Positions 1 to 8,248 of a stretch of DNA of 54,587 bases are shown here, piece by piece. The notes beneath the pieces are model-generated. The model worked only from the letters and a program-made list of their open reading frames with translations. It was not told the origin of the DNA and did no database searches. Position 1 is the first letter of the stretch. Each line of letters starts with the position of its first letter. The stretch comes from an uncultured Eubacteriales bacterium. Its GTDB lineage: Bacteria; Bacillota; Clostridia; Oscillospirales; Oscillospiraceae. Position numbers and translations under genes: made by a program. The stretch covers positions 1-54,587 of the forward strand of contig CABSBF010000010.1 in NCBI GenBank assembly GCA_902475855.1, written 5' to 3'.

Positions 1-191
1 TGGCAAAGGAATGGCACCCGACGCTCAACGGCGCGCTCACGCCGGAAATGGTGACAGCGGGGAGCCACCGAAAGGTCTGGTGGCAATGCGCTCTCGACCA
101 TGTCTGGAAGGCGGCCATTTACCCCCGTACCGGCAAGCAGCGCTGCGGCTGCCCCGTCTGCGCCGGCAGAACGAGAGCCGGGAAGACATAA
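1..191 (+). CDS. zinc-ribbon domain protein (DUF4379-like), C-terminal part only
   Basis: The gene enters from outside the window; the first whole codon begins at base 3 and a TAA stop lies at 189-191. The visible 62 residues contain EWHPTLNG, then KVWWQCALDHVW and CGCPVCAGR. That spacing of Trp, Cys and His is the repeat unit of the treble-clef/zinc-ribbon family DUF4379, where each unit reads roughly EWHP-N-G-L-P, a VWW-C box and a closing CP-C. It probably binds zinc through the cysteines. In this family the unit is usually repeated several times, so this is likely the last unit of a longer protein. The partner or nucleic acid target cannot be told. Family call fairly sure, function unknown. 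Confidence 0.7.
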   Translation, partial: AKEWHPTLNGALTPEMVTAGSHRKVWWQCALDHVWKAAIYPRTGKQRCGCPVCAGRTRAGKT

Positions 192-253
192 AAAACAATG
201 CCTGCCGCAAGGCAGACTTTATATAGATACTTTGTATTTTGGAGGAAAGCAAA

Positions 254-3200
254 TTGAAAAAGAAGTTCTTATCACTCCTGTTGTGCTTCTGCATGGCTCT
301 TTCCCTTTTGCCCTCTGCCGCCCTTGCGACTGATGGCACGGGCACTACTGCCGAACCTGCTGCGCCAGGCACTGCTGGCACAGCAGAGGGCACTACCACA
401 GAAACCAGTTTTGTCTGTGGCGGCTGTGTGATCGAATTCTCGAAAAACGGCGCCAACCCCGAAACCTATACGGCAACCGTCCGGGCGCTGACGTCGGAAG
501 AGGCAACGAAGAATAATGTTGACAACAGCAAGCTCGGCAAGCTCGATGGTACCGGGAATAGCTGGGACGGCAACGGAGATTGGGCAAGCGCCGGAGAGAA
601 TAAAAACGTCGCACCCTATTGGGCGACGTACAAGGATGTCACAACGAAAGTCGTCATCAAGAACGGCGTAACCTCTCTCGGTGGTGCTGCTTTCACCCGT
701 TTTGACAAGGTGACTTCCCTTGAATGGGATGGTACCCCCACCGTTACAGAGATCAACAACAATTTCCTGATGTGCAGCAGCATCGATCATCTGGTGATCC
801 CTGCCTCGGTTCAGTCGATCGGCGGTTATGCCTTCGGACCCTACGGGGGCTTTGGCAGCGCACCGAGCAAGGTCTCTCTGGGCAACCCTGCGGCCATGCT
901 TGGCGAAAAGGCCTTCGCATATTACGATACTGAGAAGGTTCTGATCGAGGTAACGACGGATAGTGATATCTCCAATCTGCTCACGTACGCTGAGACGAAC
1001 GGCTATCGTGTCAAAAACCATGCGGATTTCGGCGAGGGTACTACCGAGAATGGCATCTCCTGGACCTACACCAGCGGCTTGCTGTCTCTGTCCGGCAGCG
1101 GTGCAATGAAAGATTACTCCGCTGAAGCCCCCGCGCCGTGGAATGCCCATATGCCCAAGATCACCACTGTGAACATTGCGGACGGCATTACCAGCATTGG
1201 CGCGAATGCCTTCAAGGGTGCTGCGAATTTGACGAGCATCCGCTTCCCGCAGAGCGTCACTTCGATCGGAGCCTCGGCCTTTGAAGGTTCCGGCCTCACC
1301 GATACGGTGCGCGTTCCGGCCACTGTTTCGGCCATTGGCAGCGATGCGTTCAAGGGTACCAATGCGACCGTGTACATCTACAACGGTATCTGGAACAACG
1401 ACGGTAAGACTGATCGGATCGACGGTACAACGATCGGCGCCGCAAATTTTGTCCACTATATCTACGGCGCTAACATCGGCGGTAGCACCTATCCGCGCAC
1501 GACGAACGTACTGCTGGGCGTTGCAGCGGACGGAACCGCCTATGTGGACGCTTACAGCAACGGTATTGTCGGCGGATTCGACTGGGATGGCGGCTATCAT
1601 TACACTGAAGTCGCCCCGGATGACGATCAGTATAAAAATAATAGTAAGGACATCATTTCCCCGCTGTACATAAAAAGCACAAAGGTCTGGCCCCACAGCG
1701 GCGACGTTAACCCGCGGGTGAAAAAGGTCGTTATCGGCGACAATGTGGTCAGCTTGTCCACCGGCCTCTTCGCCTACTGCAAAAATCTCACGGAGCTGGA
1801 GATCCCCGGCCAGCATCTTACTACCATTGGAAATAACGTCTTCATGGGAACGAGCATTGAAAATGTGAACCTCCCGGCTACGGTAACTTCCATCGGTGCC
1901 TATGCTTTCGGCCAGTATGGTGGCATCGGAAAGAACCCCCTGTCGATCACGCTCAACTGCGAGAAGACCCAGATCAAGTTTAACGGTAAAACGGAAGAAA
2001 CAGCAGATGCTCCCTTCTCCAAACTTGTCTTCAGCAGCTCTGACCTGAGCAATCCTCAGAGCATCCTTCTGCGCGCGCACGGAAGCACGAATGCGAAGGC
2101 CTATGCGGATTCCGTTGGTTATACGTTTGTCGATCTGGACGCAAAGGGCGGCCGGATCGGTTCGACGAACACCTATTGGAGCATCAAGAATGGTAACACC
2201 CTGCTGATCTATGGCAACGGGACTACCGGCGATTTTACAGCCGATACGGCAAAGCCTTGGGCTGAGGAGACCGGTATCACGATGATCGAGGTTGCCGCCG
2301 GTGTGAAGACTGTCGGCAAGTATCTGTTCTCCGGGATGAGTGCGGTGACCGATGTCTCGATCAACAACGGCGTTGAAACGATCAGCGACTATGCGTTTTA
2401 TGACCTGACCGCTTTGAATAGCGTGGCGCTCCCGTCCTCCGTTTCTTCCGTTGGCGAATACGCCTTTGCGCTGTCTGCGGCGAGCGAGGAAGCGTTTGCG
2501 TTCGGCGTGGCCAACGCAAAGGCAGCCATTGCCACGACCGCGACTAAAAACCGAAATGCGACAAAGGATCAGCCCACGGCCAACGGTAATTGCGGCAAAG
2601 GCAACGACGGCTCCTATAGAAACAATGTGGTCTACAAGCTGGATGCGGACGGAACGCTGACGCTGACCGGCAGCGGTGTGATCGGCGAATTTGCCTGGGA
2701 CGGCAGGTATCAGCCCTGGAAGAATCTCCGCGACCAGATCAAGAAGATCGTTATCGGTGAGGGCATTACCACAATCGGTTCCGGTGCGTTTGCGTATTGC
2801 AAGAACATCGAATCCGTCAAGCTGCCGACCAGCAGTCTTACATCGATCGGTGGCAATGCGTTTATGGATGCGGGTACGAAGAATGCGTTTGCCAACTTCA
2901 CAGTCCCCGCGTCGGTCAAGAAAGTCGGCACCTACGCATTCGGCTATTATCAGGAAAACACCAACGCAAAGCTCTCCGGTATCACGCTTGGCAATCCGAA
3001 CACCGAGATCACGAAACTTTCCTTTAACGGAAATAGCAACACCCCCAACAGCACCGTGACGATCTACGTTAGGAATGACGGCAATGCTTGCGCTGTGAAA
3101 ACTCAGGCCGCAGAGTTTGGCTATAAGTATATCGATCTGGATGTGTATTACTCCGCTGATCTCGCTGCAAATAACCTGAAGTACGAGCTTTATGACGGTA

Positions 3201-5533
3201 TTCTGACCTTGACTGCCATCGATCCCGAGAAGAAAGCAACCATCCCGAGCGTGCAGCCCTGGGCGGATGCGGATAAGGCGGGCAAGATCACCAAGATCGT
3301 TATCGGAAGCGGCGTGAGAGAGATCCCCGCAAATGCGTTTAAGGACTACACCGCGCTGAAGGAGATCGAACTTCCCATGACGCTGCGCACCATTCGCAGC
3401 AGCGCGTTTGCGGTTACCGCCGCAAATGACACCGAACTGACCGTAACGATCCCCAAGTCGGTCACTGCTCTGGCGGGCGACGCATTTGCCAAGCGCAGCA
3501 ATGTGAAGATGACTGTTTACGCCAACACGGCCGGCGCCGTTTTCTCCGCCTCCGGTGTCACCAAAACGGTCAAGAAAGAATTCAAGGTCCTGCTGATCGG
3601 CAATAGCTACTCCGAGGATGCCTCTGACTGGAACAGCAGCATGATCAGCCAGTCGTATAAGATCTTCAAGAGCCTTATGGGCGACGACGTTGAGCTGGAG
3701 ATCGGCCTGATGGCCAGCGGCGGCAAGGTCCTTGCATGGCACGCCACCAATGCCTCTAAGAACAATGCGAAGTACACCCTGCGCCTGGCGGGTGAGGACG
3801 GAAAATGGACGACCGACAGATCCGTTAGCACCATCAAGGATGCGCTGGCATACACGGAGTGGGATGTTGTTTCCCTGCAGCCATATGGTGTGGAAACGAC
3901 CACCGGTATCGCCGGTAACAATGAGGGCGACTATGCCTTCGACGATACTCACTTCGGCAAGCTCGAACAGTCTATCCCCTACTTCCTCGACCTGACCGAA
4001 ACCTATGTTCCCCACGCCAAGGTGTATTACTATATGCACCTTTCTGAGCATAATACGACGAACTACGCCGACGCTCTCGCGAATACGAATAGTACCTATG
4101 TTGCTCGTGCATCGGTGGCACAGACTGTCATGACCTACCATGGGACTGTGAATACCAGCAAGCGTCTGGCGGGCGTGGTTCCTGTCGGTACTGCCATCCA
4201 GAACGCCAGAACGACTTATCTGACCACACTGTCTAACGCCACGAGTAGCAGCGAGGTCACTCTCCAAAACGATCCCGTTTTTGGCCTGCAGCGTGACGGC
4301 GGACACCTGAGCTTTAATGTCGGCCGCTATATTGCAGCGCTGACCTTCGCTGAAAAGATCATCCCTGCCAGCTTCCGCAACGGCCAGATCGATTGCGGTA
4401 TGCGTGCATCGGAATCTGTTGGCAAGCTTCCCGCTCAGTATGAGGAAATTGCCCGCAAGGCTGTTGCCGCCGCGATCAAAACACCGTATCAGCTGACCAC
4501 GATTAACGGATACGAGACAGATCCCATCGGTGCGATCAAGACTGCGGCAGAAAGCACCTATGGGGACAGCGCATGGGCTTCCGAGGCTGCGTTTAAGGCT
4601 GCTGTTGAGGCGAAGATTGCCGACTTTGCCGGTGCAAAGGTTGAGTCCGTCGCTTTCTCTGACGGCACGGCGACTGTGACGCTGCGTTACGGCTATTCCG
4701 AAGCCACTGCAACGATCTGCCACAAGTACACGAGCTATCCTTACGTTCCCGGCGCGCCGACCTATCCCACGACCGCTCCCGCTGCCCCCAACGGCACGGT
4801 GACCGTTTCCCCGTCCAACGCCTCCAAGGGTACGAACGTGACCGTCACGGTGAAACCCAACGAGGGCTATGAGCTCGGCAGCCTCGCCGTCAAGGACGCG
4901 AGCGGCAATCTGCTTCCGCTCGCCGACCTCGGCAATGGCAAGTTCAGCTTTGTGATGCCCGCGAGCAAGGTCAGCGTTGAAGCGAACTTTGTGAAGTCCG
5001 CCGTCTCCACCGGCTTTGCCGACGTGCCCGCGAACGCTTTCTTCGCCGACGCGGTGAAGTGGGCGGTCGACAAGGGCGTGACGAACGGCCTGACCGATAC
5101 GATGTTCGGCCCCTACGAGCCTTGCACGCGTGGTCAGATCATCACCTTCCTGTGGCGCGCGGCCGGTTCTCCCGAGCCGAAGACCGCGGTCAGCTTTGCT
5201 GACGTTCCGGCCGGCAGCTACTATGCCAAGGCCATCGCCTGGGCGATCGAGAACGGCATCACGAACGGCATGACCGAGACGACGTTTGCTCCCGACGCCA
5301 CCTGCACACGCGGCCAGGGCGTGACGTTCCTGTACCGCGCCCTCAAGGGCAGCGCCGGCGCGACCTCGAGCTTCGTCGACGTTCCCACGAACGCTTTCTA
5401 CGCGGACGCTGTGGGCTGGGCGGTCTCCGGCAAGGTGACCGACGGCACCTCCAACACCACGTTCAGCCCGGATGACAACTGCACCCGCGGCCAGATCGTG
5501 ACCTTCCTCTACAGAGCCTATCAGGGCAAGTAA
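254..5533 (+). CDS. large cell-surface protein: BspA-like LRR repeats, DUF4886/SGNH domain, three SLH anchors
   Basis: A 1759-residue secreted protein. I chose the TTG at 254 because GGAGG at 241-245 sits 8 bases upstream and the next residues, MKKKFLSLLLCFCMALSL, form a clean Sec signal peptide ending near ALA; an upstream TTG at 239 would overlap the ribosome site. Residues about 130-1090 carry repeated units of the LRR_5/BspA kind (ITSIGANAFKG, VTSIGAYAFGQ, ITTIGSGAFAYC). From about 1108 (VLLIGNSYSEDA) to about 1365 (GGHLSFNVGRYIAAL) is a DUF4886-like SGNH hydrolase fold with the expected Ser and final Asp/Gly-His block. Residues about 1513-1580 form a bacterial beta-repeat domain (KPNEGYEL). 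The C-terminus has three SLH motifs (FADVPANAFFADAVKWA and two like it) that bind cell-wall polymer. Role inferred: surface adhesin with a possible esterase. A strong terminator follows. Confidence 0.9.
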   Translation: MKKKFLSLLLCFCMALSLLPSAALATDGTGTTAEPAAPGTAGTAEGTTTETSFVCGGCVIEFSKNGANPETYTATVRALTSEEATKNNVDNSKLGKLDGTGNSWDGNGDWASAGENKNVAPYWATYKDVTTKVVIKNGVTSLGGAAFTRFDKVTSLEWDGTPTVTEINNNFLMCSSIDHLVIPASVQSIGGYAFGPYGGFGSAPSKVSLGNPAAMLGEKAFAYYDTEKVLIEVTTDSDISNLLTYAETNGYRVKNHADFGEGTTENGISWTYTSGLLSLSGSGAMKDYSAEAPAPWNAHMPKITTVNIADGITSIGANAFKGAANLTSIRFPQSVTSIGASAFEGSGLTDTVRVPATVSAIGSDAFKGTNATVYIYNGIWNNDGKTDRIDGTTIGAANFVHYIYGANIGGSTYPRTTNVLLGVAADGTAYVDAYSNGIVGGFDWDGGYHYTEVAPDDDQYKNNSKDIISPLYIKSTKVWPHSGDVNPRVKKVVIGDNVVSLSTGLFAYCKNLTELEIPGQHLTTIGNNVFMGTSIENVNLPATVTSIGAYAFGQYGGIGKNPLSITLNCEKTQIKFNGKTEETADAPFSKLVFSSSDLSNPQSILLRAHGSTNAKAYADSVGYTFVDLDAKGGRIGSTNTYWSIKNGNTLLIYGNGTTGDFTADTAKPWAEETGITMIEVAAGVKTVGKYLFSGMSAVTDVSINNGVETISDYAFYDLTALNSVALPSSVSSVGEYAFALSAASEEAFAFGVANAKAAIATTATKNRNATKDQPTANGNCGKGNDGSYRNNVVYKLDADGTLTLTGSGVIGEFAWDGRYQPWKNLRDQIKKIVIGEGITTIGSGAFAYCKNIESVKLPTSSLTSIGGNAFMDAGTKNAFANFTVPASVKKVGTYAFGYYQENTNAKLSGITLGNPNTEITKLSFNGNSNTPNSTVTIYVRNDGNACAVKTQAAEFGYKYIDLDVYYSADLAANNLKYELYDGILTLTAIDPEKKATIPSVQPWADADKAGKITKIVIGSGVREIPANAFKDYTALKEIELPMTLRTIRSSAFAVTAANDTELTVTIPKSVTALAGDAFAKRSNVKMTVYANTAGAVFSASGVTKTVKKEFKVLLIGNSYSEDASDWNSSMISQSYKIFKSLMGDDVELEIGLMASGGKVLAWHATNASKNNAKYTLRLAGEDGKWTTDRSVSTIKDALAYTEWDVVSLQPYGVETTTGIAGNNEGDYAFDDTHFGKLEQSIPYFLDLTETYVPHAKVYYYMHLSEHNTTNYADALANTNSTYVARASVAQTVMTYHGTVNTSKRLAGVVPVGTAIQNARTTYLTTLSNATSSSEVTLQNDPVFGLQRDGGHLSFNVGRYIAALTFAEKIIPASFRNGQIDCGMRASESVGKLPAQYEEIARKAVAAAIKTPYQLTTINGYETDPIGAIKTAAESTYGDSAWASEAAFKAAVEAKIADFAGAKVESVAFSDGTATVTLRYGYSEATATICHKYTSYPYVPGAPTYPTTAPAAPNGTVTVSPSNASKGTNVTVTVKPNEGYELGSLAVKDASGNLLPLADLGNGKFSFVMPASKVSVEANFVKSAVSTGFADVPANAFFADAVKWAVDKGVTNGLTDTMFGPYEPCTRGQIITFLWRAAGSPEPKTAVSFADVPAGSYYAKAIAWAIENGITNGMTETTFAPDATCTRGQGVTFLYRALKGSAGATSSFVDVPTNAFYADAVGWAVSGKVTDGTSNTTFSPDDNCTRGQIVTFLYRAYQGK

Positions 5534-5580
5534 AAAAAGTAAGACCTTTGAACAAAAGGAAGCGCCGCAAAGCTAACCAC

Positions 5581-5638
5581 GTATAAAAGGCCGCCATCTC
5601 AAGAGCTTTTGCTCACCGAGATGGCGGTCTTTTTATAC
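5581..5638. terminator. bidirectional terminator after the SLH surface protein
   Basis: Perfect arms CCGCCATCTC (5591-5600) and GAGATGGCGG (5618-5627), extended by GTATAAAA (5581-5588) and TTTTATAC (5631-5638). The stem with a T tract on one side and an A tract on the other can act in both directions between convergent genes. Confidence 0.85.
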
Positions 5639-5720
5639 GCGGGGAGGTTTGACGCTTACTACGCTTTTTTCTTCCTCCGGTAGAACCGGGGGGTTATTTT
5701 CACGCCTGAAGGCGGCAATA

Positions 5721-5758
5721 AAAACGCTCAATCACCATCATAAGTGATTGAGCGTTTT
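5721..5758 (-). terminator. terminator of the leftward cupin/LysR operon
   Basis: Fifteen-base perfect arms (5721-5735 and 5744-5758; AAAACGCTCAATCAC and its complement) with an 8-base loop. Read leftward the stem ends in TTTTTATT, so it fits as the intrinsic terminator downstream of the cupin gene. Confidence 0.75.
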
Positions 5759-5826
5759 GTGCGCAAACTTAATGACATTGCCTATAGGGGAACATTTCAT
5801 TTGCAGCGAGTGAAAAATCAAACCTA

Positions 5827-6195
5827 TTACCGGCAGGAAGGTTCCTTCGGTGTCATAACGATTGCCAGAAGTTTTGCCGGACGGTCGGAACGGTTCTCCA
5901 GCCGGTGCTCATTGCCCGCACCAGTCGTGAAGCTCGCATCGCCCGCGCGGAAAGGGACATCCTTACCGTCACATCTCGTCACAACCTCACCTTCAAGAAC
6001 ATAGAAAAATTCCGCCTCATTCACATGGTCGTGGGTGCCGATGCTGCATCCGGGATTGAGAGTCATTTCTACACAGTGGCGAGCGTAGCCCTCCAGCGCT
6101 TCCTTCTCAATAAGGATTTTCTGTTTGATCGCGCCTGAGCCTCCCTTAAGATTCTCGCGCACGATCATATTCATTGCTTCCGAACGATTGAGCAT
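5827..6195 (-). CDS. small cupin-domain protein
   Basis: 122 residues, single cupin_2 barrel. The ATG at 6195 is preceded by AAAAGGAGG, which decides it over longer upstream frames. The two cupin boxes are visible: GTHDHVNEAEFFYVLEGEV supplies the His-x-His and Glu metal ligands, and GNEHRLENRSDRPAKLLAI the last His. Such proteins are metal-dependent isomerases, dioxygenases or small-molecule sensors; the substrate cannot be read here. It is the last gene of the leftward run, 16 bases after the LysR gene, so it probably serves the same carboxylate pathway, perhaps as an isomerase or decarboxylase. Alternative: a general sugar or amino-acid cupin with no link to the pathway. Confidence 0.8.
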   Translation of the reverse strand: MLNRSEAMNMIVRENLKGGSGAIKQKILIEKEALEGYARHCVEMTLNPGCSIGTHDHVNEAEFFYVLEGEVVTRCDGKDVPFRAGDASFTTGAGNEHRLENRSDRPAKLLAIVMTPKEPSCR

Positions 6196-6211
6196 GATCG
6201 TCCTCCTTTTG

Positions 6212-7108
6212 TTATTTCGTTTTTTCTTTCTCCGTATCTGTGCCGCAGTAAGTGCCCGCTTCGCTTTTGAGCAGATCAACAAAAGCCCGCGCCTGCGGCA
6301 GTGCAAGCAGAGAATCGTTGTACATCAGGTATGTTGAGCGTATGAACGATGTGCCGTCGGCAAAGCGGATAGGTCGGATATAGCCGGTAAAGTCGCCCAG
6401 ACAGATCTCAGGAACGATGCTCCAGCCAAGCTCGCGCGTGACCATCTCCACACAGGTTCGGATGTTATCAACGTGGACACCACCAGACTGCGGACGAATG
6501 CCTTTTTCATGCATCCAGCTTGTCAGCGTGCGCTCAAAGTCCGCGTCCGTGCGGCGTGAGATATATGGCATCCTCACGAGTTCTTCATCTGATACCTCCC
6601 GCGGCGCGATCAGACAGATATTCTCCCGCCGCAGCAGGGTGCGTTCGCCCTCCCAGATGTGTTCGCCGCGCAGGATCGCAAGGTCGATCGATCCGCTCTG
6701 CAGCATGGCAATGAGCCGCCGGCTCTGTCCAGTCGTGATATTCAGTTCAACATCAGGATAGCTGTCGCGAAATTTCACCAGGAAATCCGGCAGACAGTAA
6801 AGCGCATAGTTGAGCGAGATACCTGCGTTGAGTGTGCCGAACACCTTACCCTTTGTGCCCCCCAGTGCCTGACGCATCTGACGCAGGGAGTTGACCACAT
6901 CGTGACAGGCGTTCAGCACGATCTCGCCCTCCGGCGTAAAGCGCACCCCTTGCCGCGAACGCAGCAGCAGCTGCACATCAAGTTCCCGTTCAATGCCCTG
7001 TATGCGCTTGGACAGCGCCGATTGCGTGATAAACAGGCGGTCGGCTGCGCGGGTAATGTTTCCGGTTTGTCCCAGAATATCCAACAGGGCGTAATCCCTT
7101 TCGTCCAT
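6212..7108 (-). CDS. LysR-family transcriptional regulator
   Basis: 298 residues, the usual LTTR length. The N-terminal winged helix-turn-helix is plain (residues 1-60: ITRAADRLFITQSALSKRIQGIE, then RSRQGVRFTPEGE), followed by the two-lobed effector domain. AAGGAG lies upstream of the ATG at 7108 and a TATAAT-like -10 (reading leftward, 7138-7143) sits in the 88-base gap before it, so the gene probably has its own promoter as well as read-through from the lactonase gene. It is the obvious candidate regulator of the divergent transport/catabolic operons; the paired dyads at 11400-11462 would suit an LTTR. It parallels ybhD of the E. coli ybh locus. Effector unknown, presumably a di- or tricarboxylate. 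Confidence 0.9.
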   Translation of the reverse strand: MDERDYALLDILGQTGNITRAADRLFITQSALSKRIQGIERELDVQLLLRSRQGVRFTPEGEIVLNACHDVVNSLRQMRQALGGTKGKVFGTLNAGISLNYALYCLPDFLVKFRDSYPDVELNITTGQSRRLIAMLQSGSIDLAILRGEHIWEGERTLLRRENICLIAPREVSDEELVRMPYISRRTDADFERTLTSWMHEKGIRPQSGGVHVDNIRTCVEMVTRELGWSIVPEICLGDFTGYIRPIRFADGTSFIRSTYLMYNDSLLALPQARAFVDLLKSEAGTYCGTDTEKEKTK

Positions 7109-7196
7109 CCGATTGCTCCTTATCTTCAGTTTCCTCTATTATAGCATAGGAAATTCAGAAAGAAAAGGAAATGCCCGACTCATGCGGTTTTTTGAT

Positions 7197-8243
7197 TCAA
7201 GGAAGCATCAGAACACAAACTGGGCTCCCTGTCTGCACACGCTCGACACCGTTGCCCAGCGAGCCGTCAGATGGATCAATGGGGAAGGATATTACTGCGT
7301 TTGAGCGCTCATGTGCCACGAGAAGCTCGCTCCCATCGGGGGAAACGCACAGATAGCGCGGCTGATGACCAAGGGCAGGAACCATGGCGGTGAGTGATAC
7401 GCGGCCTGTCACCGTGTCGATGCGGAAAACACTCACCGCGTCCTGTCTGCGGTCGGAGACATAAAGCGTCCGACCGTCAGCGGAAAGATCAATGCCGCTC
7501 GACCAGCCGCCCTCTACGCATTCCTCCGGCAGTGTGCTGACGACCTGTATTGGGGTGAGCGCGCCGCTTGCGGCTTCGAAGGTGTACACCGTCACAGTGC
7601 ATCCCTTTTCGTTCACGCCATAGCAGAATCGGTTGTCGGGAGAAAAGACACAGTGGCGCGGTTCGGCTCCCTCGCGTGCCTTTACGCAGCAGGCCTCGGA
7701 GAGATGACCGCTCTCTGCGTCAATGTGAAAGACCGTTACCTTGCCCACACCTTGCAGTCTGCCTTGTGCCGATACCGCCAGGTACTCTCCTGTGTGGTCC
7801 TGCATGACCTGGTGCGGATGGGAAATGTAGCCGGGACCGCCGTTGCCGTCGAGAAAACAGATATCCTGAATGTTGCCAAGGCTGCCGTCGGCATTGCGCG
7901 GCAGAACAGCTACGCTGCCTGTTTGTAGATTTGCCACAAACAGACGGCGATTGCTTCTATCCACGGACAGATGAACCGGGTTCGTACCGTAGGTGCTCAC
8001 TGTGTTGAGATGCGCGAGCGTTCCATCGTGAAGGATGCGGTAAGCGCTGACACTGCTCATATCGCCGTGGATCGCATAGAGGAACTTTTCCTCACGGTCG
8101 GTACAGAGATAGGACGGGTTCACTGTTTCCTCCACCGCCAGCAGTTCCCAAGCACCGCTCTCGCTTACACGGTAGCAGGAGATCCCTTTTCCGGTGCCGC
8201 CGCGCTCCTTGGTCGTGCGGCAACCAACATAGACCTTGCTCAT
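7197..8243 (-). CDS. lactonase, seven-bladed beta-propeller (6-phosphogluconolactonase/carboxymuconate-cyclase family)
   Basis: 348 residues. The ATG at 8243 has AAGGAG 8 bases upstream; a GTG nine bases earlier would sit closer to that site. Repeated blades are visible, for example YLCTDREEKFLYAIHG, HLSVDRSNRRLFVAN, HCVFSPDNRFCYGVNE and YLCVSPDGSELLVAHE, and GGPGYISHPHQV matches the conserved loop before the active-site His-Gln in the Pgl/YbhE family. Members hydrolyse six-carbon lactones or interconvert muconolactones. The gene begins 5 bases after the TRAP permease stop, so it is part of that operon and likely acts on a lactone or cyclic form of the imported carboxylate rather than in the pentose phosphate route. 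The exact substrate is an inference. Confidence 0.85.
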   Translation of the reverse strand: MSKVYVGCRTTKERGGTGKGISCYRVSESGAWELLAVEETVNPSYLCTDREEKFLYAIHGDMSSVSAYRILHDGTLAHLNTVSTYGTNPVHLSVDRSNRRLFVANLQTGSVAVLPRNADGSLGNIQDICFLDGNGGPGYISHPHQVMQDHTGEYLAVSAQGRLQGVGKVTVFHIDAESGHLSEACCVKAREGAEPRHCVFSPDNRFCYGVNEKGCTVTVYTFEAASGALTPIQVVSTLPEECVEGGWSSGIDLSADGRTLYVSDRRQDAVSVFRIDTVTGRVSLTAMVPALGHQPRYLCVSPDGSELLVAHERSNAVISFPIDPSDGSLGNGVERVQTGSPVCVLMLP

Positions 8244-8248
8244 TGTGT

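Noticed and set aside
272..4723. A 1483-codon open frame on the minus strand opposite the SLH surface protein gene
   Set aside because: It lacks a ribosome site and any family resemblance; the real gene on the plus strand has signal peptide, repeats and SLH domains. The antisense frame is a by-product of biased codon use.
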